A stretch of DNA of 64,000 nucleotides from JACSRF01 sp963695505. GTDB taxonomy: Bacteria > Chloroflexota > Anaerolineae > Promineifilales > Promineifilaceae. The DNA lies in the NCBI GenBank assembly GCA_963695505.1, contig CAVOGX010000015.1, forward strand, positions 248,001 to 312,000, given 5' to 3'. Of this stretch, positions 25,246 to 34,968 are shown one piece after another. The position numbers were made by a program, and so were the translations under genes. Under the pieces are notes generated by a model, which was given only the letters and a program-made list of their open reading frames with translations, did not search any database and was not told the DNA's origin. Every line of letters starts with the position of its first letter. Within the stretch, counting starts at the first letter, position 1.

Positions 25246-26454
25246 TTAAACAGTTGTTGCCTCAATTTGGGCTAACAGCTCCTGCAAAAACAGTTGGCCG
25301 CTCACCTCTAACTCTCTTTCTAAAGCAAAGGTTAGGCTGCGTACGCGCATATCGCCCAAACGCACGTTCAAAGGTCGACCTAACTCCACCGGAAACACCA
25401 AACCCGCGGCTGAAGCACTTTTTGCCGCAGCATAAGTTACCACCTGGTGAAAATCAGGAGCAGCAGCTTTTTCAGGCGTTTTATACTTGGTATCCAGCAC
25501 CATGCGCGGCCGCATCTGCTTATCATATAGCACCATATCAATTTCTACAGACATGCCCGCATCGGGTCCCAACCGCACGTTTTCCTGCACTCGCACCTGC
25601 CACGGCGATGGTAAGTGGGAAGCTAGCCACTTAGCCACAAACCGCTCAAACAATTGCGCCATGTTGACTAAAAAAGGGATCATCCGCCACTGACCTGACC
25701 GGTGAGTGGGGCTGCTGTGCTCGAGAAAAAAGCGGCATAAGGCATGGAGAGGTTGGTAATCCTCAGTGAGGCGAGTATACGGCCGTTCCCACCACCCGTC
25801 AGGTAAAGTAGTCCCTGGCGCAATTAAGCTGCGCAACATTCGCGCTGCTCGTGCTACCACTTGCTGTGCCTCACCTGTACAGCGGCCGCTGCGCGCAATC
25901 TGGTCCAGGGTAACTGCCAACACCTGGTTCTCCCAAATATTCGCCGTAAAAGTATCATAGCGGCAGGTCAGCCGTACGTCGCCCGGGTAAGGCCATGGCT
26001 GCCATTGTATTTGCCCTCGCACCACCGGGGACGGCCGTTCCAGACGAAGGTACCCTTTGTGCAATCCCAGCCGTACGCGGTGCAAAACCTGTTGAGCCAG
26101 CGCCCAGGCTAACTGGGCATAAAAATCGTCTATTGAATCTGATAGCGTCAAGCCGGAAAGCCACTTTACGCTATGCAGGTCATACACGTAGCGCCACATG
26201 CCAAAAAGTGTATGCAGGCTGACTTTCGGGGCTAACTCTAGCAGCAGGTCTGGGCTTACCGGAATGCTGCCGACCCAACCAAGGCTGGTCAAACGCCAAT
26301 GCCCCCCTGTAGCCGGTGTTGGAAACTCTACCCGCAAAACACCACGCTGCGCATCATATTCCTGCCACAACCATTCACCCAATTCTGAAGGCAAGATGTT
26401 CTGCGGTATCAATAACGGTTCATACTCTTTCAAGGCCAGCGTTGTGGCAAACAT
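25246..26454 (-). CDS. McrC-family protein (modification-dependent restriction subunit), no McrB neighbour
   Basis: 402 residues. The C-terminal half holds a PD-(D/E)XK nuclease core, VEIDMVLYDKQ followed by MVLDTKYKT, as in McrC and related LlaJI proteins. The N-terminal half starts with the beta-rich McrC domain. McrC normally works with the GTPase McrB, but no AAA+ McrB gene is adjacent: the flanks are a terminator plus an epimerase on one side and a YhfC gene on the other. It could be an orphan, or partner an McrB elsewhere. Confidence 0.75.
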   Translation of the reverse strand: MFATTLALKEYEPLLIPQNILPSELGEWLWQEYDAQRGVLRVEFPTPATGGHWRLTSLGWVGSIPVSPDLLLELAPKVSLHTLFGMWRYVYDLHSVKWLSGLTLSDSIDDFYAQLAWALAQQVLHRVRLGLHKGYLRLERPSPVVRGQIQWQPWPYPGDVRLTCRYDTFTANIWENQVLAVTLDQIARSGRCTGEAQQVVARAARMLRSLIAPGTTLPDGWWERPYTRLTEDYQPLHALCRFFLEHSSPTHRSGQWRMIPFLVNMAQLFERFVAKWLASHLPSPWQVRVQENVRLGPDAGMSVEIDMVLYDKQMRPRMVLDTKYKTPEKAAAPDFHQVVTYAAAKSASAAGLVFPVELGRPLNVRLGDMRVRSLTFALERELEVSGQLFLQELLAQIEATTV

Positions 26455-26488
26455 GCGTAAAGTTTACCCCAGCCTCAAGGAAACAAAA

Positions 26489-26511
26489 AGGGCCGGGATT
26501 TGTCCGGCCCT
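26489..26511 (-). terminator. Terminator between epimerase and mcrC-like gene
   Basis: AGGGCCGG pairs with CCGGCCCT (eight pairs, seven-base loop), followed on the minus strand by TTTTTGTTT. Confidence 0.8.
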
Positions 26512-26542
26512 GCTAAACCATTATGTCAATGCACTGGTTTTT

Positions 26543-27482
26543 CTAAGAGGTTAGCAAATCTTCCAGGGCCGGCTTAATGTCACCATATTGATAGGTATAC
26601 CCTAGCTTTTGCAGCTTTTCGGGCACGGCACGTTGGCCGTCCAGGATGATGGTCGCTAATTCACCAAAGGCCAATTTCAAGGCAAAAGCCGGTATCGGCA
26701 AGTAGAACGGCCGTTTCAGCACACCGGCTATCGCTTTACCAAACTGGGCATTAGTCAAGGGCGTTGGCGCGCTCAGGTTGTAAGGGCCGCTGGCCTCATG
26801 GTTTTCCAGCAAAAAGCGAATCGCGCGCACTTCATCTTCCAGGTGAATCCAGGGCACGTACTGGCGGCCACCACCAAGGGGGCCACCGACAAACAGCTTG
26901 ATCGGCATGACCAATAAGCGCAAAGCCATTCCCTCCATAGTAAGCACTACACCGGTTCGTAATGTCACGCGCCGCACACCCATTTTTTCCACCGGTTCAG
27001 TGGATTTTTCCCACTGCACGCACACATCTGCCAAGAAATCGCTGCTGGGGGAAGTATCTTCGGTCACAGCCTCTGCGCCCCGCGGTCCATAATATCCAAC
27101 AGCGGAAGATTGAATCAAAACCCTTGGCTTGATGACTGCCTGCTCTACGGCCTGCAAAACGGCCGTTCCGGCATTCAAGTCGGCTTTGCAAAATGCGCTT
27201 TTTTCGTTCGGCTGTCCAACGAGATGGGAGGAACCCATCACCGGCGATATTTTCACCCGCCAAATTGACGATTGCCGTGCCCCCTTCCACACCGCTGCCA
27301 TCAGCCAGGTGACCCCAACCGGCTGCACTCTTTGCATCCCACTTCTCAGCCTTAACGCCGGGCGGTAAATTGTGACGCCCTGGATTTCGGCTTAACACAA
27401 TTACTTCGTACCCATCATCAGCTAAATTTTTCGCCAAAGCGGACCCTATCAAGCCTGTTCCACCTGTAATAATAACGCGCAT
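26543..27482 (-). CDS. TIGR01777-type SDR epimerase, one frameshift
   Basis: The N-terminal MRVIITGGTGLIGSALA nucleotide-binding motif and the middle SSAVGYYGPRG identify the YfcH/TIGR01777 branch of extended SDRs, function not established. The two halves are in different frames; they join near 27180, where CGACTTGAATGCC with one base removed gives the expected SRLNAGTAV. Total about 312 residues. AAGGAAG lies before the ATG. Two ACGGCCGT copies; one (27157) is beside the break. Confidence 0.82.
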
Positions 27483-27620
27483 TAAGTCACTTCCTTTTTT
27501 AATAATAGTCTTCTGCCCTGCACACAGCGAAAATCTGTTCTTCTTTGTTACAATATCAAAAATATATCAATTTGTCCATGTTTTGTCACGTATTTTATAC
27601 TTACACCAGATTTCGTCGAA

Positions 27621-28582
27621 TTATCCCGGGTTTTCTAACACAGATTTCAGCAAAGATATGTCCAGGTTTCCACCAGAAACCACACACACCATCTTTTTAC
27701 CCTGTAATTCAGAGCCGGCGCGCAGTAAAGGTACAATGGAAATCGCTCCGGATGGCTCTACCACCAACTGTTCTTCCGCCAGCAGAGCATAAACAGCGCG
27801 CCGTAATTCTGTTTCAGTGGCTAACTCAATGGCAACCCTGCCCTGTGTAAGTGCAAAAGGCAACAAGCCAAAACCCCCTGCCAGGCCATCGGCAATCGTT
27901 GGTTCGTGGTCAAATGGGTCATAAGCCCTACCATCGCGATAGCTGAGCAGCGCCGCCGGGCTGGCCTCGGGCTGCACACCAATTAAGCGGCAGCCTGGTT
28001 GGAGAGACATAGCGGTCACCGTCAACCCGGCCAGCATGCCGCCGCCGCCAACAGGTACGAAGAGCGTGTCAATGATACGGCCGTTCGTAAAAAATCTCCA
28101 GCCCCATGGTCCCCTGCCCGGCAATTACGTCCGGATCGTCATAAGCCGAAACTTCAACGGCACCAGTTTGGGCAGAAAAAGCTGCGGCCGCGCGGTGTGC
28201 ATCCTCATATGTTTCACCTTCCTGGCGCAAAGTGACAGGAAATCTCCTCAATTTGGCGACTTTAGCCTGGGGCGCTGAATTGGGTAAAAAAATGGTCGCC
28301 TCCACATTTCCCCAGGTTTGTGCGGCATACGCTACACCCAGCCCATGATTTCCCGCGGAGGCCGTGACTACTGGCAGCCCGGGGTGCTGCTTCCTGATGT
28401 TGATGAATTTTAAACAGGGCTCCACGAATTTTGAAAGAGCCTGTCGGCTGCCAGTTTTCCAGCTTGAGCCAAACGTCGGCTCCAGTTTTGTGGCTGAGAA
28501 AGGGGCTGTAGCGTAGAGGAGAATGATGAATATACGGCCGAATCACCCCATGAGCATGCAAAATGTCATTTACGGTTACCAT
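27621..28582 (-). CDS. Threonine ammonia-lyase-like PLP enzyme, two frameshifts
   Basis: Fold-type II PLP enzyme of the serine/threonine dehydratase group: PLP-lysine motif TGSFKIRGAL, SAGNHGLGVAYAA, and phosphate loop PVGGGGMLAG, ending with VVSGGNLD. There is no ACT domain, so it resembles catabolic TdcB or a serine racemase. The frame breaks near 28410 (AAAA) and near 28095 (T6 run in front of an ACGGCCGT copy). One-base deletions restore about 320 residues. The azlCD exporter genes start divergently. Confidence 0.78.
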
Positions 28583-28713
28583 TTCTTGCCCCATTAATAC
28601 CATCGGTGGTTTATTTCCGCCTACATTTTACATCGAGATGAAGGGGTTGTCCCTTGTGCCCACTTCGCCCGGCAGCCCGGCCTTGGCTATACTTCGCACC
28701 TGGATAGAACATT

Positions 28714-29409
28714 ATGGACCCCAAGACCACCAAAAAGGCTGAATTATTGGCCGGGATAAGTTCGGAACTGCCAATCATGTTGGGCGTTCTACCCTTTGGG
28801 CTGATTTATGGCGTGCTGGCTCTGGCGGCCGGTCTTCCCCCGCTAGTGGCCCAGGCCATGTCGGCCATTGTCTTTGCCGGGTCAGCGCAGTTTATTGGAG
28901 TGCAGTTAATCGGTGGCGGGGCAGGAACGGCCGTACTTTGGCTTACGACCTTTATTGTAAATTTGCGGCATCTTCTATACAGTGCTTCTTTAAGCCCGCA
29001 CGTGCGACATCTACCCGCCCGCTGGCGCTGGCTGCTGGCCTACTTGCTTACAGATGAAGCTTACGTGGTCGCCATTTTGCATTACAACAACCAAGAGCAG
29101 CCCAATATTAATAAACATTGGTTTTTCTTTGGGGCAGGCATGACATTATGGACTGGTTGGCAAATGAGTACGGCCGTAGGCATTTTTCTTGGCGCGCAGG
29201 TTCCTGCAAACTGGTCCCTCGATTTCACCCTGGCGCTTACTTTTATTGGTCTGGTAATGCCCTCACTGCGTAAACGGCCCCACCAGGGTGCTGCCCTGGT
29301 CGCCGGTGTGGTTGCGGTGCTCACCTTTGGCTGGCCTTATAAACTGGGACTGATTGCCGCGGCGCTATCCGGCATCGTCACCGGCTTCTGGTTGGAAAGA
29401 TCCTCGTGA
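28714..29409 (+). CDS. azlC: Branched-chain amino acid exporter, large subunit AzlC
   Basis: 231 residues. ELPIMLGVLPFGLIYGVLA and NLRHLLYSASL are AzlC motifs. With AzlD it exports branched-chain amino acids or analogues. Divergent from the threonine-dehydratase-like gene, which would make 2-oxobutanoate, an isoleucine precursor, so the pairing makes metabolic sense. The next gene overlaps its stop (GTGA). Confidence 0.92.
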   Translation: MDPKTTKKAELLAGISSELPIMLGVLPFGLIYGVLALAAGLPPLVAQAMSAIVFAGSAQFIGVQLIGGGAGTAVLWLTTFIVNLRHLLYSASLSPHVRHLPARWRWLLAYLLTDEAYVVAILHYNNQEQPNINKHWFFFGAGMTLWTGWQMSTAVGIFLGAQVPANWSLDFTLALTFIGLVMPSLRKRPHQGAALVAGVVAVLTFGWPYKLGLIAAALSGIVTGFWLERSS

Positions 29410-29729
29410 ACCTCTGGCTGACTATCATTGGTATGGGGCTGATCACCTATACCATTCGCGTGCTGCTCTTTTTACTGTTGGAGCGCGTAGAGCTAACTCC
29501 CACTATTCAGCAAGGGCTCCGTTACGTTCCAACGGCCGTTCTTACCGCCATTATCTTTCCTGAAATCTTGCAGCCAGGCGGGCAGCTAGAGCTGACGCTG
29601 GGAAACGAGCGATTGTTGGCGGGCATTGTGGCTGCCATAGTAGCCTGGCGCACACAAAACGTCTTGTGGACCATCGCAACTGGCATGGGCATACTTTGGT
29701 TAATAACTGCTTTCAACGGTGGCTTTTAA
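29406..29729 (+). CDS. azlD: Branched-chain amino acid exporter, small subunit AzlD
   Basis: 107 residues, four hydrophobic segments, GTG start overlapping the azlC stop. LITYTIRVLLFLLLER and LRYVPTAVLTAIIFP are the AzlD signature. The ACGGCCGT copy at 29531 encodes the Thr-Ala-Val of that motif. Confidence 0.92.
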   Translation: MNLWLTIIGMGLITYTIRVLLFLLLERVELTPTIQQGLRYVPTAVLTAIIFPEILQPGGQLELTLGNERLLAGIVAAIVAWRTQNVLWTIATGMGILWLITAFNGGF

Positions 29730-29783
29730 CCACCAGACCAACAGCTAGCAATGTCAACCACAGGCAACTGAGGGTGGATCCTA

Positions 29784-30576
29784 TCAGGGGAGCGCAGGCA
29801 AATGTTTGCGTAATGAGGGCATGCGGGGGCGCGGATCAATCATGCGCTGATCATAGACAAAATTATCCGTGGGAACCACCCGCCATTTACCACCATGCGC
29901 ATTGTTGAGGGCAACAGCAATGTCATAAAACGTCCACTTTTCATTGCTGTCGAGCAAAAATAGGCCACGGCCGTTTTCGGTTAAATGGGTAAGAGCAGCG
30001 GCCGTATCTGTTATAAAAGAGGCTGCCGGATACCATAGCCGGCTGGCGCGAATTTCCCCTTGGCCAGCCATCTGCTTTTCGAAATAGTCAATCATATTAT
30101 TTGTGCCCGGAGCGCTGCCGATTTGCCAGCCCAATCGAGCTACCACCGCTTGGGGATTTACCGTCAAGACGCGCTGTTCAGCCAGCCGTTTTTCATAACC
30201 ATATCCTTCCTCCGCGTCGGGCTGAGAGTCAGGTCGTAAATGGTCCCTGCGCTTGGTCTGTGAAAACCATGACGCTGCTGGTAAAAAGAAAGCGAATGCC
30301 AACTTGACGGCACAATCGGGCCAGGGTTTCGCTCCATTCCACGTTTACTACCCAAGACTCATTCTCAAGACCGGTGTCCTCTACGGCCGTAGCCAGATGA
30401 AAGAGTACGTCAGGGAACTCGTATTCCAGGTAACTTTGCATATCGGGCAGGTCGGTCAGGGAAACGGCCGTTCTGTCCCAAGCCAGCACCTCCCATCCCT
30501 GCTCTCGCAAAATGGGGGCCAGCGTTGTTCCTACTGCACCGCTGGCCCCCGTAATGATTGCCTTCTGTCCACTCAT
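29784..30576 (-). CDS. RmlD-like SDR reductase, one frameshift
   Basis: The N-terminus KAIITGASGAVGTTLAPIL is a Rossmann motif, followed by FHLATAVEDTGLENESWVVN and later YGYEKRLAEQ with the YxxxK catalytic pair. This is the layout of dTDP-4-dehydrorhamnose reductase-like enzymes. The frame breaks near 30235 in TTTACGACCTG; deleting one base joins GPF to RPDSQPDAEEG. About 264 residues. Four bases separate it from the upstream small membrane gene. Confidence 0.7.
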
Positions 30577-30580
30577 ACGT

Positions 30581-30781
30581 CTAAAAGCCTAATTGAAACC
30601 AATCTGTGCCGGTGATAATACTGCAAGAAATCGCCAGAAACACCAACAACAGGACAAATCCGCAGCCGCAGCCACAAACGCCGCCACGGCCAAAACCAAA
30701 ATTTTCTTGCAGCCAATCGAACAGCCAGCGCAGCGCCAACAGGCGCAAAATGCCGCCTAAACAACCCGGTCTGTTATCCAT
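30581..30781 (-). CDS. Small glycine/cysteine-rich membrane protein
   Basis: 66 residues behind a strong AAGGAGG. A basic, tryptophan-containing amphipathic N-terminus and a Gly-Cys cluster (GGVCGCGCG) precede one transmembrane helix. No known family. Confidence 0.6.
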   Translation of the reverse strand: MDNRPGCLGGILRLLALRWLFDWLQENFGFGRGGVCGCGCGFVLLLVFLAISCSIITGTDWFQLGF

Positions 30782-30824
30782 CAAAACCTCCTTGAATTTG
30801 CAGACCTCTACGAAGCAGGGCAGT

Positions 30825-31277
30825 CTAAGTCGCAGATTCAGTCAGCGTTTCAGCCAGGTAAGTTAGCGCGAGGGTATAGGAATGCCAGCCCAACCCTGTT
30901 ATGCTGCCTTTGCAAACAGGGGCAATGTAAGATTGGCGGCGAAAGGACTCACGGGCATGCACATTGGAAAGATGGACCTCCACCACGGGCAGGCCAATCC
31001 CGGCTACAGCGTCGCGCAAGGCAACCGAGGTATGGGTGTATCCACCCGGATTAAAAACCACACCCGCTGCCCAATCCCGCGCCTCGTGCAGGGCGTCAAT
31101 TAGGGCGCCTTCGCTGTTGGCCTGAAAAGATTGAACTCGCACGCCTAGTGACCTGCCTAAAACTTGCAGCTTTTCCTCAATGTCGGCCAGGGTCAGTGAC
31201 CCGTAGACTTCCGGCTCACGCGTGCCCAACAGATTTAGGTTTGGCCCATGAAGAATGAGAATTTTTTGTGCTTTCAT
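30825..31277 (-). CDS. aroQ: 3-dehydroquinate dehydratase, type II
   Basis: About 150 residues. Third step of the shikimate pathway. ILHGPNLNLLGTREPEVYG holds the catalytic Tyr/Arg region; NPGGYTHTSVALRDA and EVHLSNVHARESFR are conserved. ATG 31277 is preferred over TTG 31283. Last aro gene of the cluster, separated from it by two SPFH genes and a hairpin. Confidence 0.95.
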   Translation of the reverse strand: MKAQKILILHGPNLNLLGTREPEVYGSLTLADIEEKLQVLGRSLGVRVQSFQANSEGALIDALHEARDWAAGVVFNPGGYTHTSVALRDAVAGIGLPVVEVHLSNVHARESFRRQSYIAPVCKGSITGLGWHSYTLALTYLAETLTESAT

Positions 31278-31289
31278 TGTCAAATAGTC

Positions 31290-31321
31290 AAGACATCCGA
31301 CACTAGAAAGTCGGATGTCTT
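31290..31321 (-). terminator. Hairpin between SPFH gene and aroQ
   Basis: AAGACATCCGAC and GTCGGATGTCTT form a twelve-pair perfect stem. The following bases on the minus strand (GACTATTTG) are only weakly T-rich, so it may attenuate aroQ rather than stop all transcripts. Confidence 0.55.
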
Positions 31322-31335
31322 CGTTGACTGATTGT

Positions 31336-32244
31336 TTATCTAGAAACGGCCGTTTCTGCCGCCAGCAACTGCTTCAAAACCTCTTGGCTTTTAGGGAAAA
31401 GAACCACATCACCAGCACCATTCAACAATTTCTCTGTCTCCAGCACCTCGAACATGGCCCGTTCCACTTCCGGGTCTTCACCAATCTTTTGCAGCGCTGC
31501 CCCCACAATTTGGGGGCGCATTCCCTGAGCCCGGGCAAATTCAACTGCCGCCCGCCTCTCTGCCGAATTCGTAATGATGCTCACGCGGTTTGCCCCATCC
31601 TGCCGAATGGCCGATGTTACTTGCCGCAGGCGGTTAACAACCTTCTCTTCAATCTGCTGAATCATAGCCCTGTCGCGGAAATGTACCTTGCGAATATAAA
31701 CCGAGCCCAGCTTATAACCCCACTCATGAGACTTGGGTGACACTTCCCCTCGCACCGATCGGCTCATGACGTGACGGGTCATCAACATATCCTCGAGGGG
31801 CATATTGCTTAAGGTGCGCACCGTTGCGCTGCTCACATTAGCAGATAGGGAACCTCGCGGGTCCGTATTCTTAAACAAGTAAGCCACCGGATCGCTGATA
31901 AACATTTCATACCAAACGCCAATGCCCATCGGCGCGCCTTCTTCAGAATTGACGGGCAAACTACGTAAATAAATCTGATCCAGGCGCATGTCCAACACGT
32001 GTCGTTTACCAAACCAATTTACAATCAACGCGCTTGGACCCAATTTCAGCAGCAGAATATGCAAGCCTGGCTCATCCAATACTCCCACCACCTTACCGAA
32101 CAAAACGTACACGTGACATGTGCCTTCTTTGACGATGGCATACAAGCCAAACATGCGTAAAAACCAACGAAAAATTGGCTCACCAATCAAGAATACCAAA
32201 AAAGTGACTACTGCAGCTGGGGCTGCAATCAACAATTCGTTCAT
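31336..32244 (-). CDS. SPFH/band-7 domain protein
   Basis: 302 residues: one N-terminal membrane helix followed by an SPFH domain (IYLRSLPVNSEEGAPMGIGVWYEMFISDP is split here by family alignment, positions about 90-120) and a helical C-terminus. SPFH proteins oligomerise into membrane microdomain scaffolds or protease regulators. The start overlaps the stop of a second SPFH gene by four bases, so the two are likely a hetero-oligomer. Confidence 0.8.
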   Translation of the reverse strand: MNELLIAAPAAVVTFLVFLIGEPIFRWFLRMFGLYAIVKEGTCHVYVLFGKVVGVLDEPGLHILLLKLGPSALIVNWFGKRHVLDMRLDQIYLRSLPVNSEEGAPMGIGVWYEMFISDPVAYLFKNTDPRGSLSANVSSATVRTLSNMPLEDMLMTRHVMSRSVRGEVSPKSHEWGYKLGSVYIRKVHFRDRAMIQQIEEKVVNRLRQVTSAIRQDGANRVSIITNSAERRAAVEFARAQGMRPQIVGAALQKIGEDPEVERAMFEVLETEKLLNGAGDVVLFPKSQEVLKQLLAAETAVSR

Positions 32245-33242
32245 TCGCCCACCTCCAGGAATATTTGCCGCGCTTTGCCATACAAGCCCAGGCGCACGTT
32301 CCGCAAATAAGCCGCTAATACATTCGGGCCGCTTTGTTTCAAAGCAAATAGCTGCTCAGCCAGCATATTCAACGGCTCGACTTCTGCCTGCGCCCGCAGC
32401 GTCTCAATTTCCACTGCCCGCTTAGACTGCACGATGGTTTGGTCAGCTTGTGCTTTAGCCAGGCTGATGTCAGACGATACCTCATTGTGAGCTGTGTTAA
32501 TGGCTGCCAGTGCTGACTCCACCTCTGTCGGCGGGTCAATTTCGGTGATGAGCGACGCATCGAACTCCACTCCGTAACGCGCTTCAGCCGAAGCACACTC
32601 GGTTTCCATGTAATCGTTGATTTCATTCAGATTTTTCCGCAGATCATTGATGGAAATGCCTCCCATCAAATCTACGTCCATATCCAGATCGTCATCCGTT
32701 TCCAACAGCGGGCTACCGCCCTGTGCTTCGAAGCTGGCTATGCGCTCCCGTAAAATCGCCACAAAATAACCCATTACGTGCACAATTGGGCTTTTCACGG
32801 CAAAAAGGTAAGCGTACAAATTGCGTTCGCTAACTCGGTAACGAATTTGCCCTTTGAGGCCAATATTCAACTGATCTTTGGTCACAGCCTCCAGCATAGT
32901 TCCGTTATAATTGGCCGAGGGTGTTTCCAGGTCTAAGGCCATGTTGATGGTTTCCGTGGCTATAGAAACTTTGTGAACACGTTCCCAAGGCCACTTAAAA
33001 TAGGGGCCACCCGGCTGAATCACCTTCACCAAAGGGTAAATGTACCGTTCTTTGTCTTTTTCATTGAGATGGGCAGCGATGGGATCATCGAGGGTTGTTG
33101 ATTTGCCCAGGCGCACCGCCCGACCAAAACGCGTTTTGACAGCGCGCTCATTCTGGTCGACTGTGTAGAAACCGGCGAGGGCGTAGCGCAGGAAAAACCA
33201 GGCCAAAAACCCCACCACAAAACCTAATGCAATGCCACTCAT
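32241..33242 (-). CDS. SPFH/band-7 domain protein with coiled-coil tail
   Basis: 333 residues from ATG 33242, which has a perfect AAAGGAGG. N-terminal membrane helix (IALGFVVGFLAWFFLRY), then TVDQNERAVKTRFGRA, the hallmark opening of flotillin/HflK-like SPFH domains, and an Ala/Glu-rich coiled coil. Co-translated with the following SPFH gene. Inserted inside the aro cluster, with no obvious link to aromatic synthesis. Confidence 0.85.
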   Translation of the reverse strand: MSGIALGFVVGFLAWFFLRYALAGFYTVDQNERAVKTRFGRAVRLGKSTTLDDPIAAHLNEKDKERYIYPLVKVIQPGGPYFKWPWERVHKVSIATETINMALDLETPSANYNGTMLEAVTKDQLNIGLKGQIRYRVSERNLYAYLFAVKSPIVHVMGYFVAILRERIASFEAQGGSPLLETDDDLDMDVDLMGGISINDLRKNLNEINDYMETECASAEARYGVEFDASLITEIDPPTEVESALAAINTAHNEVSSDISLAKAQADQTIVQSKRAVEIETLRAQAEVEPLNMLAEQLFALKQSGPNVLAAYLRNVRLGLYGKARQIFLEVGE

Positions 33243-33267
33243 AGGGTGAACCTCCTTTATTAAAGTA

Positions 33268-33304
33268 GGGAAATGCATCACGGCCGTTTCCGCCTGCATT
33301 TCCC
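33268..33304 (-). terminator. Hairpin with ACGGCCGT in the loop, between aroKB and SPFH genes
   Basis: GGGAAATGCA and TGCATTTCCC form a ten-pair stem whose 17-base loop contains an ACGGCCGT copy (33280). Moderately T-rich DNA follows on the minus strand. It probably terminates or attenuates the aro transcript before the SPFH pair. Confidence 0.5.
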
Positions 33305-33354
33305 CAATAAATTACACCATTTCAATTACCGCAGACTAGTATAACCTACTCAGT

Positions 33355-34920
33355 CTACTCTTTGGAAGAGCCAGCCAGCCGCAGTTTCAAGAAATCCGGC
33401 CAATTCGGGACATGAACCCCTGTTATCACCTCTCCCACCTGCACGGGCAAGGCGAACTTCACCTGCCCACCTTTGCGTTTTTTGTCCACCCCCACTGCCT
33501 GAGCAATCGCCGCTCTATCTAACCCCTCCGGAATCTCTGCCGGCAAACCTAAGCCAGCCAACACCTTAGCGATGGTTGCAGCCAAACCAGCATCAGCCAA
33601 CCCTAAACGCTCCGCCAACATGGCTTCCACGACTGTACCAATGGCTATCGCCTCCCCATGCCGCAATTTAAATCCTGAAACCAGCTCCACGGCGTGCCCA
33701 ATGGTGTGGCCCAAGTTGAGCGCTGCTCGCCGCCCTCCTTCATAGGGATCAGCCTGGATGATGCCAATTTTCACGGCCATGGCCCGGCGCACGAGCTGGT
33801 CCCAATCTTTAGAAACGGCCGTTTCCCCCCGCGCACACAAGGCAAACAAAGCCGGGTCGCCAATGATGCCATGCTTCACCACCTCGCCCAGGCCGCTGCG
33901 CAGCTCTGCTGGGGGCAGCGTCGCCAGCACCTGCGGATCAGCCAGCACCAGCCGCGGTGGATAAAAAGCCCCCACCAGGTTCTTGCCCTGGGGCAAATCG
34001 GCCCCCGTTTTGCCTCCAATGCTGGCATCGACCATCGCCAGCAGCGACGTGGGCACAGCCACCCACTGCACGCCGCGCAAAAAGGTGGCCGCCGCAAATC
34101 CCGCCAGGTCTCCTACCACGCCGCCGCCGAGGGCCACGACGGTGCTGCCGCGCTCTAATCCTGCGGCCAAAAAGGCGTCCCAAAAGCGGCTAATGGTTGC
34201 CGGCGTTTTATGGACCTCGCCAGGTGGCATTACCACAGGATGGACGGTATATCCAGCGGCTTCCAGGCTGGTAACGGCCGTTTCTCCCCAATGGGCCAGC
34301 ACATTTTCATCACTCACCAGGGCAATGGGGCCTGCCATATGGCGCGCCCGCAGCATGTCGCCTAGTCGAGTAAGACCGCCGGGCTGCACCAACACGTCAT
34401 AACCTGGTCCCATGCCGGTCACGTGGAAACGTCCCAGGGCAATTTGTGCTGCCCAGGCAATGGCCTCTGGTTCCCCAGCCGCGTCTAGCTGCTGAGCAAA
34501 GCTGGCATAATGGGCAGCGCGCTGGGCCAGCAGTTGAGGCAGCCGCTCCTGCAAATTGGTGGCCAGCAACGGCCGTTCCGCAGCCGCTGCGTCCAATCTT
34601 GCCCGCAGCACTTCTAGGGGGGCCTGCAAACAAAGAACTGGTCCTGCCGCCTCCACCCGTAACCGCAGCGCCTCGTCCAGCAGCGCGCCGCCGCCCAGAG
34701 CCAACACGCCTTCTTGTTGAGTGAGTAAATTACCGATTACGGCCGTTTCCCGCTGCCTAAAACCCGTTTCCCCTTCCCGCGCAAAAATGGCCGGGATATC
34801 CATCCCCACCTGGGTTTCAATTTCATCGTCAGCATCCCAAAAGGGCATATCCAGCGCCGCCGCTAACGCCTTGCCTACTGTGCTTTTGCCCGCGCCAGGC
34901 GGGCCGTAGAGAAATATCAT
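33355..34920 (-). CDS. aroKB: Shikimate kinase-3-dehydroquinate synthase fusion
   Basis: About 521 residues. The N-terminal 165 are shikimate kinase: Walker A YGPPGAGKSTVGK, DADDEIE and ALGGGALL. The rest is dehydroquinate synthase: GGGVVGDLAGF, VPTSLLAMVDASIGGKT, and GHTIGHAVE. The fusion joins steps two and five of the shikimate pathway. I start at ATG 34920; the longer frame to 34962 only adds residues from a heptamer array. Carries four ACGGCCGT copies, three read as Thr-Ala-Val and one in the Arg-Pro frame. Confidence 0.95.
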   Translation of the reverse strand: MIFLYGPPGAGKSTVGKALAAALDMPFWDADDEIETQVGMDIPAIFAREGETGFRQRETAVIGNLLTQQEGVLALGGGALLDEALRLRVEAAGPVLCLQAPLEVLRARLDAAAAERPLLATNLQERLPQLLAQRAAHYASFAQQLDAAGEPEAIAWAAQIALGRFHVTGMGPGYDVLVQPGGLTRLGDMLRARHMAGPIALVSDENVLAHWGETAVTSLEAAGYTVHPVVMPPGEVHKTPATISRFWDAFLAAGLERGSTVVALGGGVVGDLAGFAAATFLRGVQWVAVPTSLLAMVDASIGGKTGADLPQGKNLVGAFYPPRLVLADPQVLATLPPAELRSGLGEVVKHGIIGDPALFALCARGETAVSKDWDQLVRRAMAVKIGIIQADPYEGGRRAALNLGHTIGHAVELVSGFKLRHGEAIAIGTVVEAMLAERLGLADAGLAATIAKVLAGLGLPAEIPEGLDRAAIAQAVGVDKKRKGGQVKFALPVQVGEVITGVHVPNWPDFLKLRLAGSSKE

Positions 34921-34922
34921 GA

Positions 34923-34968
34923 TGAATGTTGAACTGTTTTCTAAATTCTGTTTGCTGAACACTGAACT
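34923..34968. repeat. Heptamer-like repeats between aroC and aroKB
   Basis: GTTGAAC, TGTTTTC, TAAATTC, TGTTTGC, TGAACAC, TGAACTA: a degenerate 7-base period covering the whole intergenic gap. Confidence 0.6.

Noticed and set aside
25246..26454. A defense island around the McrC gene
   Set aside because: The neighbours are an exporter, a protease and an epimerase, none of them defense genes.
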